Below are positions 10,695 to 21,955 of a stretch of DNA of 64,000 nt, piece after piece. This DNA is from Jackrogersella multiformis (taxonomy: Eukaryota; Ascomycota; Sordariomycetes; Xylariales; Hypoxylaceae), in the NCBI GenBank assembly GCA_902806575.1, contig CADCXD010000011.1, positions 2,480,001 to 2,544,000 on the forward strand, written 5' to 3'. The position numbers and the translations under genes are program-made. The notes beneath the pieces were generated by a model that was given only the letters and a program-made list of their open reading frames with translations, did no database searches and was not told where the DNA came from. Positions within the stretch are counted from its first letter, which is position 1. Each line of letters opens with the position of its first letter.

Positions 10695-13014
10695 TTATTC
10701 GATCCTCTTCTTGCCCTCCTCGGCGTTGAGGTACCGGACCGTGCTGAGCCCGCGCTCGTGCCTGGTGACGAACGGGCCGAGCAGCGCGTCCTTCTTGACC
10801 TTGGTGATGGCGTCTTGGTAGCCCTCCGTCGCCCACGGTCGGGGGTTAAGCTTGGGCCAGTTGACCTGCGGTGTCGGTGTTAGCGAGGACTTGCTCCTGG
10901 TAAGAAAAGGGGAGGGAAGAGAAGAAAAGAGAAGGGAAGGGTGGCTTACGTAAAGCATCCCGTTGCTGATCATGAAGCTGGAGCACCATCCGGCGACCAC
11001 CAGCCAGAAAAGGATGAACAGCCGGATAGTCCAGACGGCCGAGTTCGGCGTGCGCCTGGTGAACAGGCCTACGAAGACGAAGAAGACGCTGAACGCGAGA
11101 ATGTAGGGGATGCTCTGGATGAGGATCGGCCTGCGGTCCGCGAATATCAGCGAGGAGCCGATGTTAGCGGCTGCAGGCTCGTACGCGCCCAGGAAGAGGT
11201 CGAAGGCGTCTTGCCTCGGACCGTCGCGGAAGTTGTTTAGGTAGTAGCGCATCACGGCGATCTTGCCGTCCGCGAACATGCCCGCCTTTGTGCGCGTGCC
11301 CAGACGGGTGATATCCGTCTTCATGGCGCCGGTTCCCGCGTACGAGTTGGACACGGTGTCCGCGTTGTCGGCCCATAGGTTCCGGAAGAGGAACTCGAAG
11401 GCCGGGTCGGCGGATTTGAAGGTTTCGCCTCGCTGGAGCAGGCCGAGGTCGACGAACATGCGGTCCAGCGTCCATCGGGCGAACATACTCTGGACGACGT
11501 TGGTGCGGTCGAGAGAGTCCATGCAGTTCGTCCGCACCACGCTGGTCTGGTAGTTCCTAGTCTCGAGACCGCCGTTGGCGGGCATGTCTACGCCGCGGAA
11601 GTACTGCTGCGCTATCAGGGCGTCTTGGAGCTGCTCGACGAGCAACATGGCTCGATGCATCTGCATGCCCTTGGTCTCGTGGTGGTAGTCGAAGTACACA
11701 TAATGCAGGCGATCGAACTCCTGCTTCGAGGAGCTGGGTTCAATGACGTGAAACTTCTCGTCGCTGAGCTTGTCGGATTTGACCTTCTCCGATGGCGACG
11801 AAACGAGCTTCTGTACCATCTGCTCGTAGGCTTCCTTCATTCGCTTCTCGCGGCCACTCTGATTGACTAGATTTATCAGGTAATTATCTCCGTAGGTACG
11901 GATCTGCTCATCGAAATGCTTCTTGGCGGCCGAGAGGGCTGTCTCGATACCCCGGATCTGAAGCTTGGGGGTATACTTGAGAGCGTTTATTTCGGCCCAG
12001 TATACCGGTATACTACCTCGTGTCTGGACATAGGACAATACCTGCATTTCTGCGCCCTCGGAACCGTATTTCCCGCTTTGCATGTCACTACTTCCGGCAT
12101 AGCCGCCTAAGCCTCGACCTGCGTCATTCAAAACGATGATCTGTTCTGTCTCATTGTAATTCGCGGCATGTCCTTCCTCGTCGAGGCCTCTAGTGAAGTA
12201 TCTAGTCCCGGCGCGGTATCTTCCCTTACGGGTGATTAAGACGATAGTCAGCTGAGTGTTCCTGAATGTGGTGGGTCGGATCTCGAGTGTTCCCCATATA
12301 ATCGGCAGGATATAGGGGTCGACAGCAGGCTGCGGTCCCTGCAGTGATCGGCTGCCGGCCTTGCGAAAGTTGATGAGGTCTGTCTGGACAAACTTATTCC
12401 AGAAGAAGCGATCGTCGGCTCGCATCCAAAGCGGGCTGGTGACATCTGCGGTGGCTTGTCTCTGGAAGCTGTTGGTGAGGTCGAGCGAATAGGAGAAGTA
12501 CATGGGTCCTTTCATGACATAGGTCTTCAGTAGTGATATGAACTGATCCTCGTCGGGGTCGCGGATCTGTCGCTCGCGCATGGGGAGAAAGTCAGTCGAG
12601 ACGACCTTATAGACCATGTGGCCCTTGAGACGGCCCACGGGTTCGGCTTTGGTGATGATGATGACATATTTGTCTGAGATGTATTAGGACATGGCAATGT
12701 AGGAGTTGTCGCTAAGCGAGTTAAATAAAAGATATTGGGAGACATTGGAAGACATTGGAAGGGTTGTAAGATTTATAGTGAAATATAAGAGGAGGGAGGA
12801 GGTAGTTACCAAGTCTCAATCTGATCAGGCCTAATATGCCGGCTATACTGGAGACACGGGACACGCGCTTTGGGAAGTGGGCCGTCTCGCTCAGTCTTAC
12901 ATCACCTGTAGGACGGTCGACGATAAGAGTAGGTGCATTAGGTGAGGAGGGCGAGGTGAAGGTGTAGGAGTCGGCGGCTACGTGGACGTTGATGTCCCGA
13001 AATGGGAGCGTCAT
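10695..13014 (-). CDS. SAC1: Phosphoinositide phosphatase Sac1
   Basis: An ER/Golgi membrane phosphatase that removes phosphate mainly from PtdIns4P, controlling PI4P levels and ER-plasma-membrane contacts. Predicted exons (minus strand) are 13014-12810, 12673-10950 and 10865-10695, giving 699 aa. The N-terminal SAC domain begins LPFRDINVHV and includes DKYVIIITKAEPVGRL. The CX5R active site is at Cys452 in RTNCMDSLDRTN. As I recall the family, the fourth position of this loop is usually Cys; here it is Ser (TCT). Two C-terminal hydrophobic helices, roughly residues 595-650, anchor it in the ER as in yeast Sac1. The start at 13014 is preferred over an upstream in-frame ATG (13110) because homologues begin near LPFRDIN. 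The last intron (10866-10949, 84 nt) is in phase and stop-free, so retention would add 28 residues within the second membrane segment. The gene is divergent from the Rab5 gene. Confidence 0.95.
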
Positions 13015-14288
13015 GGTGAACAGGCTACCCTGGGTAGGTAGTTGGACCGGGCTGGACTTGGACTTGGACTTGGACTGGCTAGTTGTACGTCGGTGATGTC
13101 CAGCACGCACTCATAATAACTTGTAACTTGTAATTTGTATGTCGGGAAGTTTGGAGATGACAGAAAAAGAAAAGAAAAAGGAGTGTGAGACGACAGAAAT
13201 ATCACTGTCGTTTTGGTAGAACGAAGCGAATTATTTGTGGTGTGCAGCAGCTCTATATTCCAAGAGGCCAGAGATGTCCATGTCGACTCGTAGGTGATGG
13301 ATGAATTTACATGTGCATTTCCTAAAAAGGGATTTTGACAGATGGAAGATGGAGACCGGTCGCAAAAAGGGTGCCAAGGGTTTATTGGGGAAGAGGAAAC
13401 TCACGGGCCAAGTAGGTTCAAGCTAATTCGAGAGCTGAGGTCATTATCCCTGCATAGCGTCTCTGTACATGGATACATAGGTACTTCGTGGTATGTACGT
13501 ACTTTTAAGTACCTATGTACCTTACCTTTTCAAATGTACGTACCTAGGGTACCTATTTCAGTTTACCTGGCCCTTAATGATTCGTGTGTATTGGAGTCAC
13601 GTGCTTGTTAAATAATTACCTAGTGTAGGTACCTACGCAGCTACAGTACGGTGAGCTGTTTCCACCCGGCAACCCTGGAAGCCGATAGCCTGACGTGGTA
13701 CTCCACTACCACCTACCACTAAAAGTTGGCTAAGCCACTCATCATTCAGACAGACTGCACTGCGCAGGCTCCAGAGTCCAGAGTCCAGAGTCCAGACTGC
13801 AGACTCCAGACTGCAGACTCCAGAGTACCTACACACTTCAACAAGCTTCCCTTAACATTGCAACCCGCAACCCGCAAATCCAGGTAGGCAATAATCAATC
13901 ATCAGACTTACAAGCCTGCAAGCCTACCCTCACTCACTACCTCTCGTTCCCATCTACCAAATACGCCAATACCATATCCGACACCCTTTCTTCCGCTTCG
14001 GCGTAACTTGGGATTTGATTCACTAGAATTTGATTCATTAGACTGTCGCGGTTTTCACGTACTGAAGCCTCCGTAGTTGATTCTGCACCGTCAGAATCGA
14101 CGATAATAATTCCCTTGCCGATAAGACAAAGACAAAGACAAACCCCATCGACCCCATCGAGTCTCAAATCATCCACCGCCACCTTCATCTGTCTCTCTAT
14201 TCCGATTGCCCTATCGACTTTTATTTTACTCTATTTTATTTCTCTACTCTAGACTATCTCGAAATAATATTTCGGTCCTACCATTACC
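13015..14288. other. Divergent promoter region between SAC1 and RAB5
   Basis: A 1.27-kb spacer presumably holding both promoters. It includes a tandem GGACTT block (about 13051-13075) and an imperfect CCAGAGT/CCAGACTGCAGACT repeat at 13771-13827. There are several GTACCTAGGTACC-like palindromes (13490-13550 and 13625) and pyrimidine-rich sequence just upstream of 14289. No gene is supported. Confidence 0.6.
13771..13827. repeat. Imperfect 7-14 bp tandem repeat (CCAGAGT / CCAGACTGCAGACT)
   Basis: Three copies of a CCAGAGT unit are followed by alternating CCAGACTGCAGACT units. The block is locally palindromic through CTGCAG. Confidence 0.8.
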
Positions 14289-15256
14289 ATGGCTTCCCGA
14301 GCAGGGCCTGCAGCTAGGGGCGGTATGTCTGGCCGCTTCGCGCAGTTCAAGCTGGTGTTATTAGGTATGTATAAACCACGGCTCGAGGTCTAGTTCTAGT
14401 TATAGTTCTAGGGTCTAGGGTCTAGGGTAAGATGTCAGATGTCATCATATGCTAACGACGGTGTAGGTGAATCTGCGGTTGGAAAGGTAGCTAGCCCAGC
14501 ATCGAACCTCTACGGACCGCGTCGTATTGCTAACTTATACGAAATAGAGCTCTATAGTGTTAAGATTCGTCAAGGTAACTAAGCCATTAGCCACCTAATA
14601 TATATACCTACATACGTGGGTATCTATGCAAAACTCTCTAACTTATATTCCTCTAGGATCAATTTGATTCATACCGGGAGTCGACTATCGGCGCGGCTTT
14701 CCTAACACAAACCATTTCCCTAGACGAAAACACCACCGTTAAGTTCGAGATCTGGGATACCGCTGGCCAGGAACGATACAAGTCGCTCGCTCCTATGTAT
14801 TACCGAAATGCCAACTGCGCCGTCGTAGTCTACGATATCACTCAATCCGTACGTCACTCTAGAACAAAGAGATGGTATCTGTTGACACTAACATTGCGAA
14901 CGTAGTCTTCTCTTGACAAGGCAAAGGCTTGGGTCAAGGAATTGCAAAGACAAGCGAACGAGAACATCATTATCGCCCTCGCAGGAAATAAGCTGGATTT
15001 GGTCAACGAGCAACCTGACAAGCGAGCGGTTACAACTGCCGATGCCGAGGCGTATGCGAACGAGGCGGGGCTGCTGTTCTTCGAGACTTCAGCAAAGACG
15101 GCAGAGAACGTCCGGGAACTATTTACCGCCATCGCGAAGAAGCTTCCGCTCGACCAGGTGAGCCCGCGACATACCAGACCAGGACAACGACCGGGAGGCG
15201 TGAGCTTGGCGCCAGACGGCCCAAATACACAATCGGGTGGGCCTTGCGCGTGCTAG
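14289..15256 (+). CDS. VPS21: Rab5-family GTPase (Vps21/Ypt5)
   Basis: An early-endosomal Rab that directs endosome fusion and vacuolar sorting through GTP-dependent effector binding. Predicted exons are 14289-14364, 14467-14486, 14548-14574, 14657-14848 and 14906-15256, giving 221 aa. All G motifs are visible: P-loop GESAVGKSS (residues 26-34), switch I TIGAAF, DTAGQE, NKLD and the SAK loop. The frame ends GGPCAC, a CXC signal for double geranylgeranylation. Exons 2 and 3 are only 20 and 27 nt and together encode the P-loop and following helix. The alternation of tiny exons and introns at the 5' end is unusual for the window. A second possible 3' exon (15462-15524) is discussed in the findings. 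Confidence 0.95.
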
Positions 15257-16326
15257 AGGCGTTTCTGCAATCTGTTGAATCGTATCGGGGCCTGGTGCAA
15301 TGCAGAGTTGGGAGTCCCTCGCGTGATACTGATCCTTCTGGTGCTGGGCTGGTTGCTCAACCTCGTACCCATGTTCTCGTGGCTTATATGTGAAACTCGA
15401 GCGCGAAAGCTCGGCGAGCTACTGAGAGACTGCGCGCCCGGTGACATTACCACCTTTGCAGTACAACCCGCAAGAGAGACTGGACGTGTTTAGGAAGCTT
15501 GAGGGGCTGGCGCAAGATGCCTAGGTGTATATTTCATGGGAGTTTCTTGGCAGGAGGGCATACGTTTTTTTTTTTTTTTTTAATACCTGACCTTTTTTCG
15601 TTGTTGATGAGTTCTTCGCAGTATAGGTTTGGCCCCCTAGGTGCATTGCGGTCGTGAGGCTGGTGTAGTAAGAGAGGTCTGCATGATTCGAACAATAATG
15701 AACTTGGACCGAGACTGAACGTTGCCGAGCTATACAGCACGACGAGTAATGCAATAGAGAAATATTATTTTTCATTCTACCGTGTAGTGGTGAGCTTGAT
15801 ATTGCTAGCTGGGTAAGATTTACTGCGTAGTATACATAAGTTTATCTATTTCCATGAAATCGAAGGGTAAAGATGTAAAAACACCGGTTTCCGATATATT
15901 ATTAGTTAATAGCCCAAGAGAGCATACTATCAGGTACAGCACCTGCTTCCAAGGGCCAAGGCCAGGATATGCAGTAGGTACCTACCTGGGCATCTTTTAA
16001 CATTGAAGGTCATTATTACATAATACATACCAGGTACCTAGGTACTAAGATGGAACAATTCTTGGTAGAAAGAGGTACGTACCTAGGTACTTCATGTCCC
16101 ACTCGGCCGGAGTGTAACTGGTGTAACTGGTGCTAACCGGGATTGTCCTCTGCCCAACGTAACGTGGTGCATCTTTTCTTAAATTTAAAAAAAGCTTCCC
16201 GAGGTTTTTACATCTCATACATACAAGGTACATAATTACACCTCATACCACACATTCCCTTACCCCATAACCACAACCTCAAGGTAGCAACGATAATCGC
16301 ACTTTGGAGGCTTATTCGATGCCCTC
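15257..16326. other. Intergenic between RAB5 and MIC60
   Basis: Contains the RAB5 3' UTR, possibly with an alternative terminal exon at 15462-15524, and a T-homopolymer near 15566-15582. Several GTACCTAGGTAC palindromes occur at 15975-16090. The ~120 bases upstream of 16327 are pyrimidine/A-rich, as expected for a promoter. No other coding region is supported. Confidence 0.55.
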
Positions 16327-18544
16327 ATGTTGCGCACATCGTTGCGATCTGTCAGGGCCGTAGGCAGCAGGCCCGTTGCTGCTGCCGCTGCCCGTCAATG
16401 GCAGCCCGCGATCGCGAGATCTGCCGCCGTAGCTGCAAGGGTACGAAGTCAAGAAACAAACCAAAAATATTTCGAAAGACCCCAGTTAATAACAATTGCG
16501 AATAGAGATGCTACGCCGTTAACAAGAAGGACTCGATAAATGATCCTACGCCCGCAAAGATACCTACGTCCGAGACCACCACAGCTGCGGCGAGCGATCC
16601 TCCTGCGCTGAAGACCGAATCTAAGATTGCTTCCTCGACAATCCGCTCTAAAGAAGTCCCTCACACGCCGCCTCCGCCTCCACCCATATCGCCAAAGATA
16701 GAGCCCAAGCTTTCACCCCCGCCTCCGCCTCCCCCTGCACCCGCCAGGAAGAAGAAAGGTTTCTTCCGCAGGTTGCGTAATTTTATTTTCACCTTGACCT
16801 TCTTGGGTGCTATAACCTTTGGTGGCGGCGTGTGGTATTCGCGCGTGAACGACAACTTCCATGATTTCTTTACCGAATATATACCGTATGGCGAGCAAGC
16901 GGTGCTCTACTTCGAAGAGCTCGACTATAAGAAGCGATACCCCGGGGGTTTAACCATTGGAGGCCGAAACAATGACACGGGTGCCAAGGTTAAGATATCC
17001 CCTCAGAGCGGCGCGTCATGGCGAGTAGCAGATGCCGGCGAGCCCTCGGGCAGACAATCTAGCGCGATGCGGGATATCGCTGCGAGTAAAAGTGCTGCTG
17101 CTTCGGGTCCCGAAAAGAAGGATGCTCCCGTAACTAAAGATAAGAAGCCTACGGCAAAGTCTGCGGACCCACCAAAGAGTACTGCCCCGGCACCTGCTGC
17201 GGCTGCGGCATCTAAGGTTGTTGAGAAGCAAGCTCCTCCGCCAGCATCGGATAAGGGTGCTGCTGGCTTTGTGGCCCCTGAAGTCGATGAGCCTTCTCGG
17301 TTCCCTCCTGCTGGTCCTATCGATCCTCTGAAGATCAATGGTGCCGACGAACCCGTGGTACAAGACCTAGTCAAGATGCTCAACGATATTATTACGGTTG
17401 TGAACGCCGATAATTCCGATGACCGCTTCTCGTCCACCATTGGAAAGGCCAAGAACGAGCTTAACAAGGTGGGCTCCAAGATCCGAGAGCTCAAAGCCGC
17501 GGTTGAAAAGGATGCTGCCTCGCAAGTCGCAGCGAAGGTCAAGGAATTCGAAGGCGCAGCTAATGAGTTGGTTTACCGCGTCGAGAAGGCGATGACTGCG
17601 CAGGAAAAGAAGTGGAGAGAAGAGTTCGACGAAGAGATGAACCATATCCAGGCCGCCTACGATTCGCGGATCAAGACGGAGTTGGAGCGAGAAAAGCAGA
17701 TCAACGAGCAGAAGCTAAACAACCTGCTCTTGGAGCAAGCCGTTGACCTGAAGCGGCAGTTCTTGCGAGAGGTCAAGGACAGAGTTGAGGAGGAGCGCAA
17801 CGGCAGACTTGGCAGGCTAGAGCAGCTGAGCTCGGCCATCAAGGAGCTGGAGAACCTCACGACGGGATGGAACGACGTCGTCGATATGAACCTCAAGACC
17901 CAGCAGCTCCACGTCGCCGTCGAGGCCGTACGCGCCAGCATTAGCGATGACGAGCACCCGCGACCTTTCGTTCGGGAGCTCGTAGCACTGAAGGAGATCG
18001 CGACGGACGACACGGTCGTCAACGCGGCGATCGGGTCGATCAACCCATCGGCGTACCAGCGGGGTATCGCGAACCCTTCCCAACTGATCGACCGGTTCCG
18101 GCGCGTGGCATCCGAGGTGCGCAAGGCGAGCCTGCTCCCGGAGGACGCGGGCGTTGCGTCTCACGCATCCAGCTGGGTATTGAGCAAGGTGCTGTTCAAG
18201 AAGCAGGGCCTGGCGGTCGGTGACGATGTCGAGAGCATCTTGACGCGCACCCAGACGTACCTCGAAGAGGGTGACCTCGACGCCGCAGCCCGCGAGATGA
18301 ATGGTCTGCAGGGATGGGCAAAGACGCTGAGTCGGGATTGGCTGGCGGAGGTACGGAAGGTGTTGGAGGTGCAGCAGGCGCTAGATGTGAGTTTCTTGCC
18401 TCCCCTTTTTACGTACACATTTCTATCTTTCCCTCTTAAACTTCGTTCGATTTTTATTGTTTTTATTGCAAGGGGATAACTACTAACGACGAACAATAGG
18501 TCATCGCCACCGAAGCACGGCTGCAAAGCCTAAGGGTAGAGTAA
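16327..18544 (+). CDS. MIC60: MICOS complex subunit Mic60 (mitofilin/Fcj1)
   Basis: An inner-membrane protein that forms crista junctions and contacts outer-membrane complexes. Predicted exons are 16327-16440, 16506-18386 and 18500-18544, giving 679 aa. Residues 1-40 form an Arg/Ala-rich, acid-free mitochondrial presequence. A Pro-rich linker (about 85-115) precedes a single membrane helix (about 130-150) and the conserved NDNFHDFFTEYIPYGEQAVLY segment. An Ala/Pro/Lys-rich low-complexity stretch follows, then a long coiled coil (about 320-470) and the C-terminal mitofilin domain. Intron 1 (65 nt) was placed because the downstream frame must join at RCYAVNKK, matching the post-presequence region of homologues. 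The last exon is only 15 codons, preceded by a perfect TACTAAC branch site at 18481-18487. Sam37, a partner of outer-membrane import machinery, is encoded 36 kb away in the same window. Confidence 0.95.
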
Positions 18545-19498
18545 CGATTCCCCGGAACGCGGAACATAGCCCGGGGGAAATAGCTAGCGAAGCATCTTCA
18601 TTTTACTTTGTCACCTGTCCTTGTACATTTGTATCCTCTTAACCTGCCTACCTACCTACCTATCTACTTGGCCCTTGTCTCTAGAGAAGAGGAGAGGAGA
18701 GAAGAGATGAAGAAAAACAAAAAGGGAGGGGAGGGGGGATGTGGAGATGGAGATGGAGATGGAGATGGAAAAGGGGTGATAAGGGAGAGGGACTGAGGGG
18801 AGGCTAATACGATAGACAAGCCTGTGTATAAGATAACAATACGCGAGAAATAGACGGCTGATGTTGTCTGCTTTTGAATTGCTTTGGATTTTGCTTTTGT
18901 ATTGGCTGCTTGCATTGGTGATTATGTTTGAGTCTGTTGATGGTCTGTTAATAATAGGGATGTGAAGTGGTGTTAAATGCCAAATACTAAATGAATTCAA
19001 AAGTGGACTTGATATGGATGATACCTAGGTAATGACTTGGCTTTGGATATATCCCTTCCGATTTATAAATACTTACCGGTAGTGTTATACATAGTATTAT
19101 ACATTGTATTCTTAGGACTATTGATATTTTGTCTAATAATTAATAGTATTAGAAGAAATAGGGCTAGGGGTTGAGAATAGGTTGAGAATAGGGGGGATAG
19201 GTAGTTTAGATAAGCTGATAAGAAGCGCAACAAATATACGGCCCGTACTACAGTATTACAGCAGCTGACAGCCGGCAAACTTCTCTTCTCATATTTCTTT
19301 TCTCATGTCTACGCCTACGGAGTATCTATCCGTCTGACATGAGAACACCCCAAGACCCCCGGAAAATCTCTCAAAATCGAAGTAATCCGTGCAGGATCGG
19401 GAACCATGCGTATCATCCAATCATGAGATGATACCTAGCCGCGATTGGCGTCAATTCAACTCCGTATCCGTTGCTAAAGCCGGGATCGGAATGGCCTT
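18545..19498. other. Intergenic between MIC60 and the FPGS-like gene
   Basis: Contains a (GGAGAT)n microsatellite at about 18743-18767, TACCTACC tracts near 18645-18665 and an AT-rich middle part (18960-19160). No coding region is supported. Confidence 0.6.
18743..18767. repeat. (GGAGAT)n microsatellite
   Basis: Four head-to-tail GGAGAT units in a purine-only run downstream of MIC60. Confidence 0.8.
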
Positions 19499-21385
19499 AT
19501 GGCTTATTCCTGCTCGACGTCTATCCGGCTTTTACCTACGACGATTCCATTATTCAGACACTTACTAAGCGTGAATACTACTACTACTGTCATTGTATCC
19601 GTAGCTGGAGGATTTAAGCATAGCACCACGCCCAGGCAGAGAAACTCGTCCACCATGGCGCGGACGTACGAGTCCGCCCTCCGGCACCTCGACTCCATCC
19701 AGTCGAACCGGGCCATCACATCGCTGTTCTCCACCCCCGCCCCCTCCGCCACCCCGGCACCCCGCGACCTCAACTCCCAGGCCATCCCGGAGATGCTGGC
19801 GTGGGCGCGGCGCGCGGGGATCACGCAGCACGACCTCGCGACGCTGAGGTGCGTGCACGTGGCCGGCACCAAGGGCAAGGGCTCCGTGTGCGCGTACCTG
19901 ACGTCGATCCTGGCGCAGCCCGGCGTTGTCGCGGGCCCCGTCGGCACCTACACGTCGCCGCACCTGGTGTCGGTGCGCGAGCGCATACGGCTGGGCGGCC
20001 GGCCCGTCAGCCGCGAGCTGTTCGCGCGGTACTTCTTCGAGGTGTGGGACGCGCTGACGGATGCCGCGAGGGCGGAGGCGCTGCTGGTCTCAAGGGCGGG
20101 GAAAGGAAAAGGAAAAGGAAAAGGAAAAGGGGAAGGAGATGGAGAAGGAAGAGAGATATCCGAGGAGGAGATCCAAGGGCCGGCCACGAAGCCGTTCTAC
20201 TTCCGGTTCCTGACGCTGGTGGCGCTGCGCGCGTTCCTGGGGGAGGGCGTGCGCACGGCCGTGGTCGAGTGCGGCATCGGCGCCGAGCACGACTCCACCA
20301 ACATCCTGCCGGCGGGGGCCGTCACCGCGGCCGTCGTCGCGCAGCTGGGCGTCGACCACGTGGCCATGCTGGGCGCCGCGCTGCCGCAGATCGCCTGGAA
20401 CAAGGCGGGCGTCATGAAGGAAGGCCGCAGGTGCTTCACGCGCAGGCTGGACGGGGACGCGGAGACCATGCGCGTGCTGCGGGACCGCGCCGCCGAGAAG
20501 AGCGCGGTCCTCGTCGAGGTTGCGGACTGCGAGGTCGAGCGCTGGGGCGGCGTCGCGCAGGACCCCGAGGTAGGCGGCGGCAGCAGCCTCGAAGGCGCGT
20601 TTCAGAAGTACAACCAGGCATTGGCGCTCATGGCCGCGGCTGAGCATCTGCGGGTTCTGGCCGGAAGCCCAGACGCGCAGGCAGGAGAACAAGAAGTAGA
20701 TCAAGAAGGAAAAGGAAAAGGAGAGGAGGAAGACGGGGAAAGAGAAGAGAGCCTAGCCGCCCTCGCAGACCGCTTCTCCGCGGGCCTGCGACAGGCGCGG
20801 CTCGGCGGGCGCTGCGAGACGCGGCGCGACGGCGCCTTCACGTGGTTCGTCGACGGCGCGCACACCGCCGACAGCCTGGCCGGGGCGGGCGCGTGGTTCG
20901 CGGGGAAGCGCCGCGGCCTGCCCGCCGGCGCGCGCGTCGTCCTGCTGTTCAACCAGCAGGAGCGCGACGTCGCGCCGTTGCTGGCGAGTCTGGTCCGGGG
21001 AATTAGGGAGGGGGGAACGCTGGAAGAGGTAGATGCAACAGATAAAGGTGTAGTTAAGGATACGGATGAGGATAAAGGTAGAGATACAGATACGAAGGCA
21101 GAGATCTTCGACCTCGCCATCTTCACGCGCAACGAGCCGCAGCGCCGCGCGGCCGACGAGCCCGAGCGCGACCTCGGCGTGCAGGAGGCGGCCGCGCAGG
21201 CGATGCGGGGGCTGTGTCCGCGGACCGGGAGCGTGGTTGTGGCGAGTGTCGGGGAGGCCGTGGAGAGGATACGGGCGATGGGTGGGGGCGGCGCCGTCGC
21301 GGTTCTGGCGACTGGGAGCTTGCACCTTGTTGGGGCGCTGCTGCGGACGTTGGAGCCGCAGGGGGAGGGGGACGGGGGGTTGTGA
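19499..21385 (+). CDS. Folylpolyglutamate synthase paralogue, divergent copy
   Basis: A Mur-ligase-type ATP-dependent enzyme of the folylpolyglutamate/dihydrofolate synthase family, which adds glutamates to folates to retain them in cells and organelles. A single exon gives 628 aa. Visible motifs are the P-loop VHVAGTKGKGSVCAYL, TYTSPHLVSVRERI, the metal/substrate segment VECGIGAEHDSTNIL, WNKAGVMKEG, DGAHTADSL and LLFNQQERD. The first ~52 residues are basic, hydroxylated and acid-free, like a mitochondrial presequence. An internal ATG at 19655 in a strong CACCATGG context could start a cytosolic form, as in known dual-targeted FPGS genes. Compared with its neighbour (21956-23536, minus) it carries three low-complexity inserts: GK repeats (about 202-215), an acidic/GK insert (about 400-420) and a DTDEDKGRDTDT insert (about 517-535). 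It is much more GC-rich. Exact substrate is not determinable. Confidence 0.85.
   Translation: MAYSCSTSIRLLPTTIPLFRHLLSVNTTTTVIVSVAGGFKHSTTPRQRNSSTMARTYESALRHLDSIQSNRAITSLFSTPAPSATPAPRDLNSQAIPEMLAWARRAGITQHDLATLRCVHVAGTKGKGSVCAYLTSILAQPGVVAGPVGTYTSPHLVSVRERIRLGGRPVSRELFARYFFEVWDALTDAARAEALLVSRAGKGKGKGKGKGEGDGEGREISEEEIQGPATKPFYFRFLTLVALRAFLGEGVRTAVVECGIGAEHDSTNILPAGAVTAAVVAQLGVDHVAMLGAALPQIAWNKAGVMKEGRRCFTRRLDGDAETMRVLRDRAAEKSAVLVEVADCEVERWGGVAQDPEVGGGSSLEGAFQKYNQALALMAAAEHLRVLAGSPDAQAGEQEVDQEGKGKGEEEDGEREESLAALADRFSAGLRQARLGGRCETRRDGAFTWFVDGAHTADSLAGAGAWFAGKRRGLPAGARVVLLFNQQERDVAPLLASLVRGIREGGTLEEVDATDKGVVKDTDEDKGRDTDTKAEIFDLAIFTRNEPQRRAADEPERDLGVQEAAAQAMRGLCPRTGSVVVASVGEAVERIRAMGGGGAVAVLATGSLHLVGALLRTLEPQGEGDGGL
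20097..20150. repeat. (GGAAAA)n microsatellite inside the FPGS-like coding region
   Basis: Head-to-tail GGAAAA units are translated as Gly-Lys repeats within an otherwise conserved enzyme. The six-base unit length keeps the frame. Confidence 0.85.
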
Positions 21386-21955
21386 GTAACTGCTTAGGGG
21401 TACCTATGGAGGTGGGTATATGGATGAGCCAGGTGGTATCTAAGGCATATGTAGATACCAACCCAAGTAGGGTTTGGGGATTTAGACGGATGGGAATACG
21501 ATGGCATGAGCTACGGTGGGCAAACCGGCGTTGTAGGAAATCCGAGTTAGAGATTCGAGGTCTCAAGACGTGGTATACTTGCATGTGTTGTTACGGCTGT
21601 ACTTTCAACAGTGAGCCCTGAATATATATATTCGTTGCGCTACCTAGGTATGTTTCCATTTAATATTTAGATTCGACGAAAACACTGGCATCTTGGTAAT
21701 ATATCGATAAATAATAACCTAGTACAGTAATCTGTATGTTTCAACTTAGGTAGTCACGTAAATCGCACAACCCATATAGAATTCTAAGATAAATTATCCC
21801 TCGTATTGTACGGGTTGAGCCGCCGTAGATCCTGACCTATCTAAACCAGGGTATTTTCCATCCTCGTTGAATGTAATTCATTTTCCGTTCAGCAAAAAAT
21901 GTGTGGTAAAAATAAAAATAAAAATAAAAATCTCATATAGAACAACCGTTGCCGG
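21386..21955. other. Convergent intergenic spacer between the FPGS pair
   Basis: Holds the facing 3' UTRs of the two folylpolyglutamate synthase genes. There is an AAAATA repeat (about 21906-21931) just beyond the minus-strand stop. No gene is seen. Confidence 0.6.

Noticed and set aside
19801..20704. Long alternative frames within the FPGS-like gene on both strands
   Set aside because: GC-rich shadows of a gene with all family motifs in the chosen frame.
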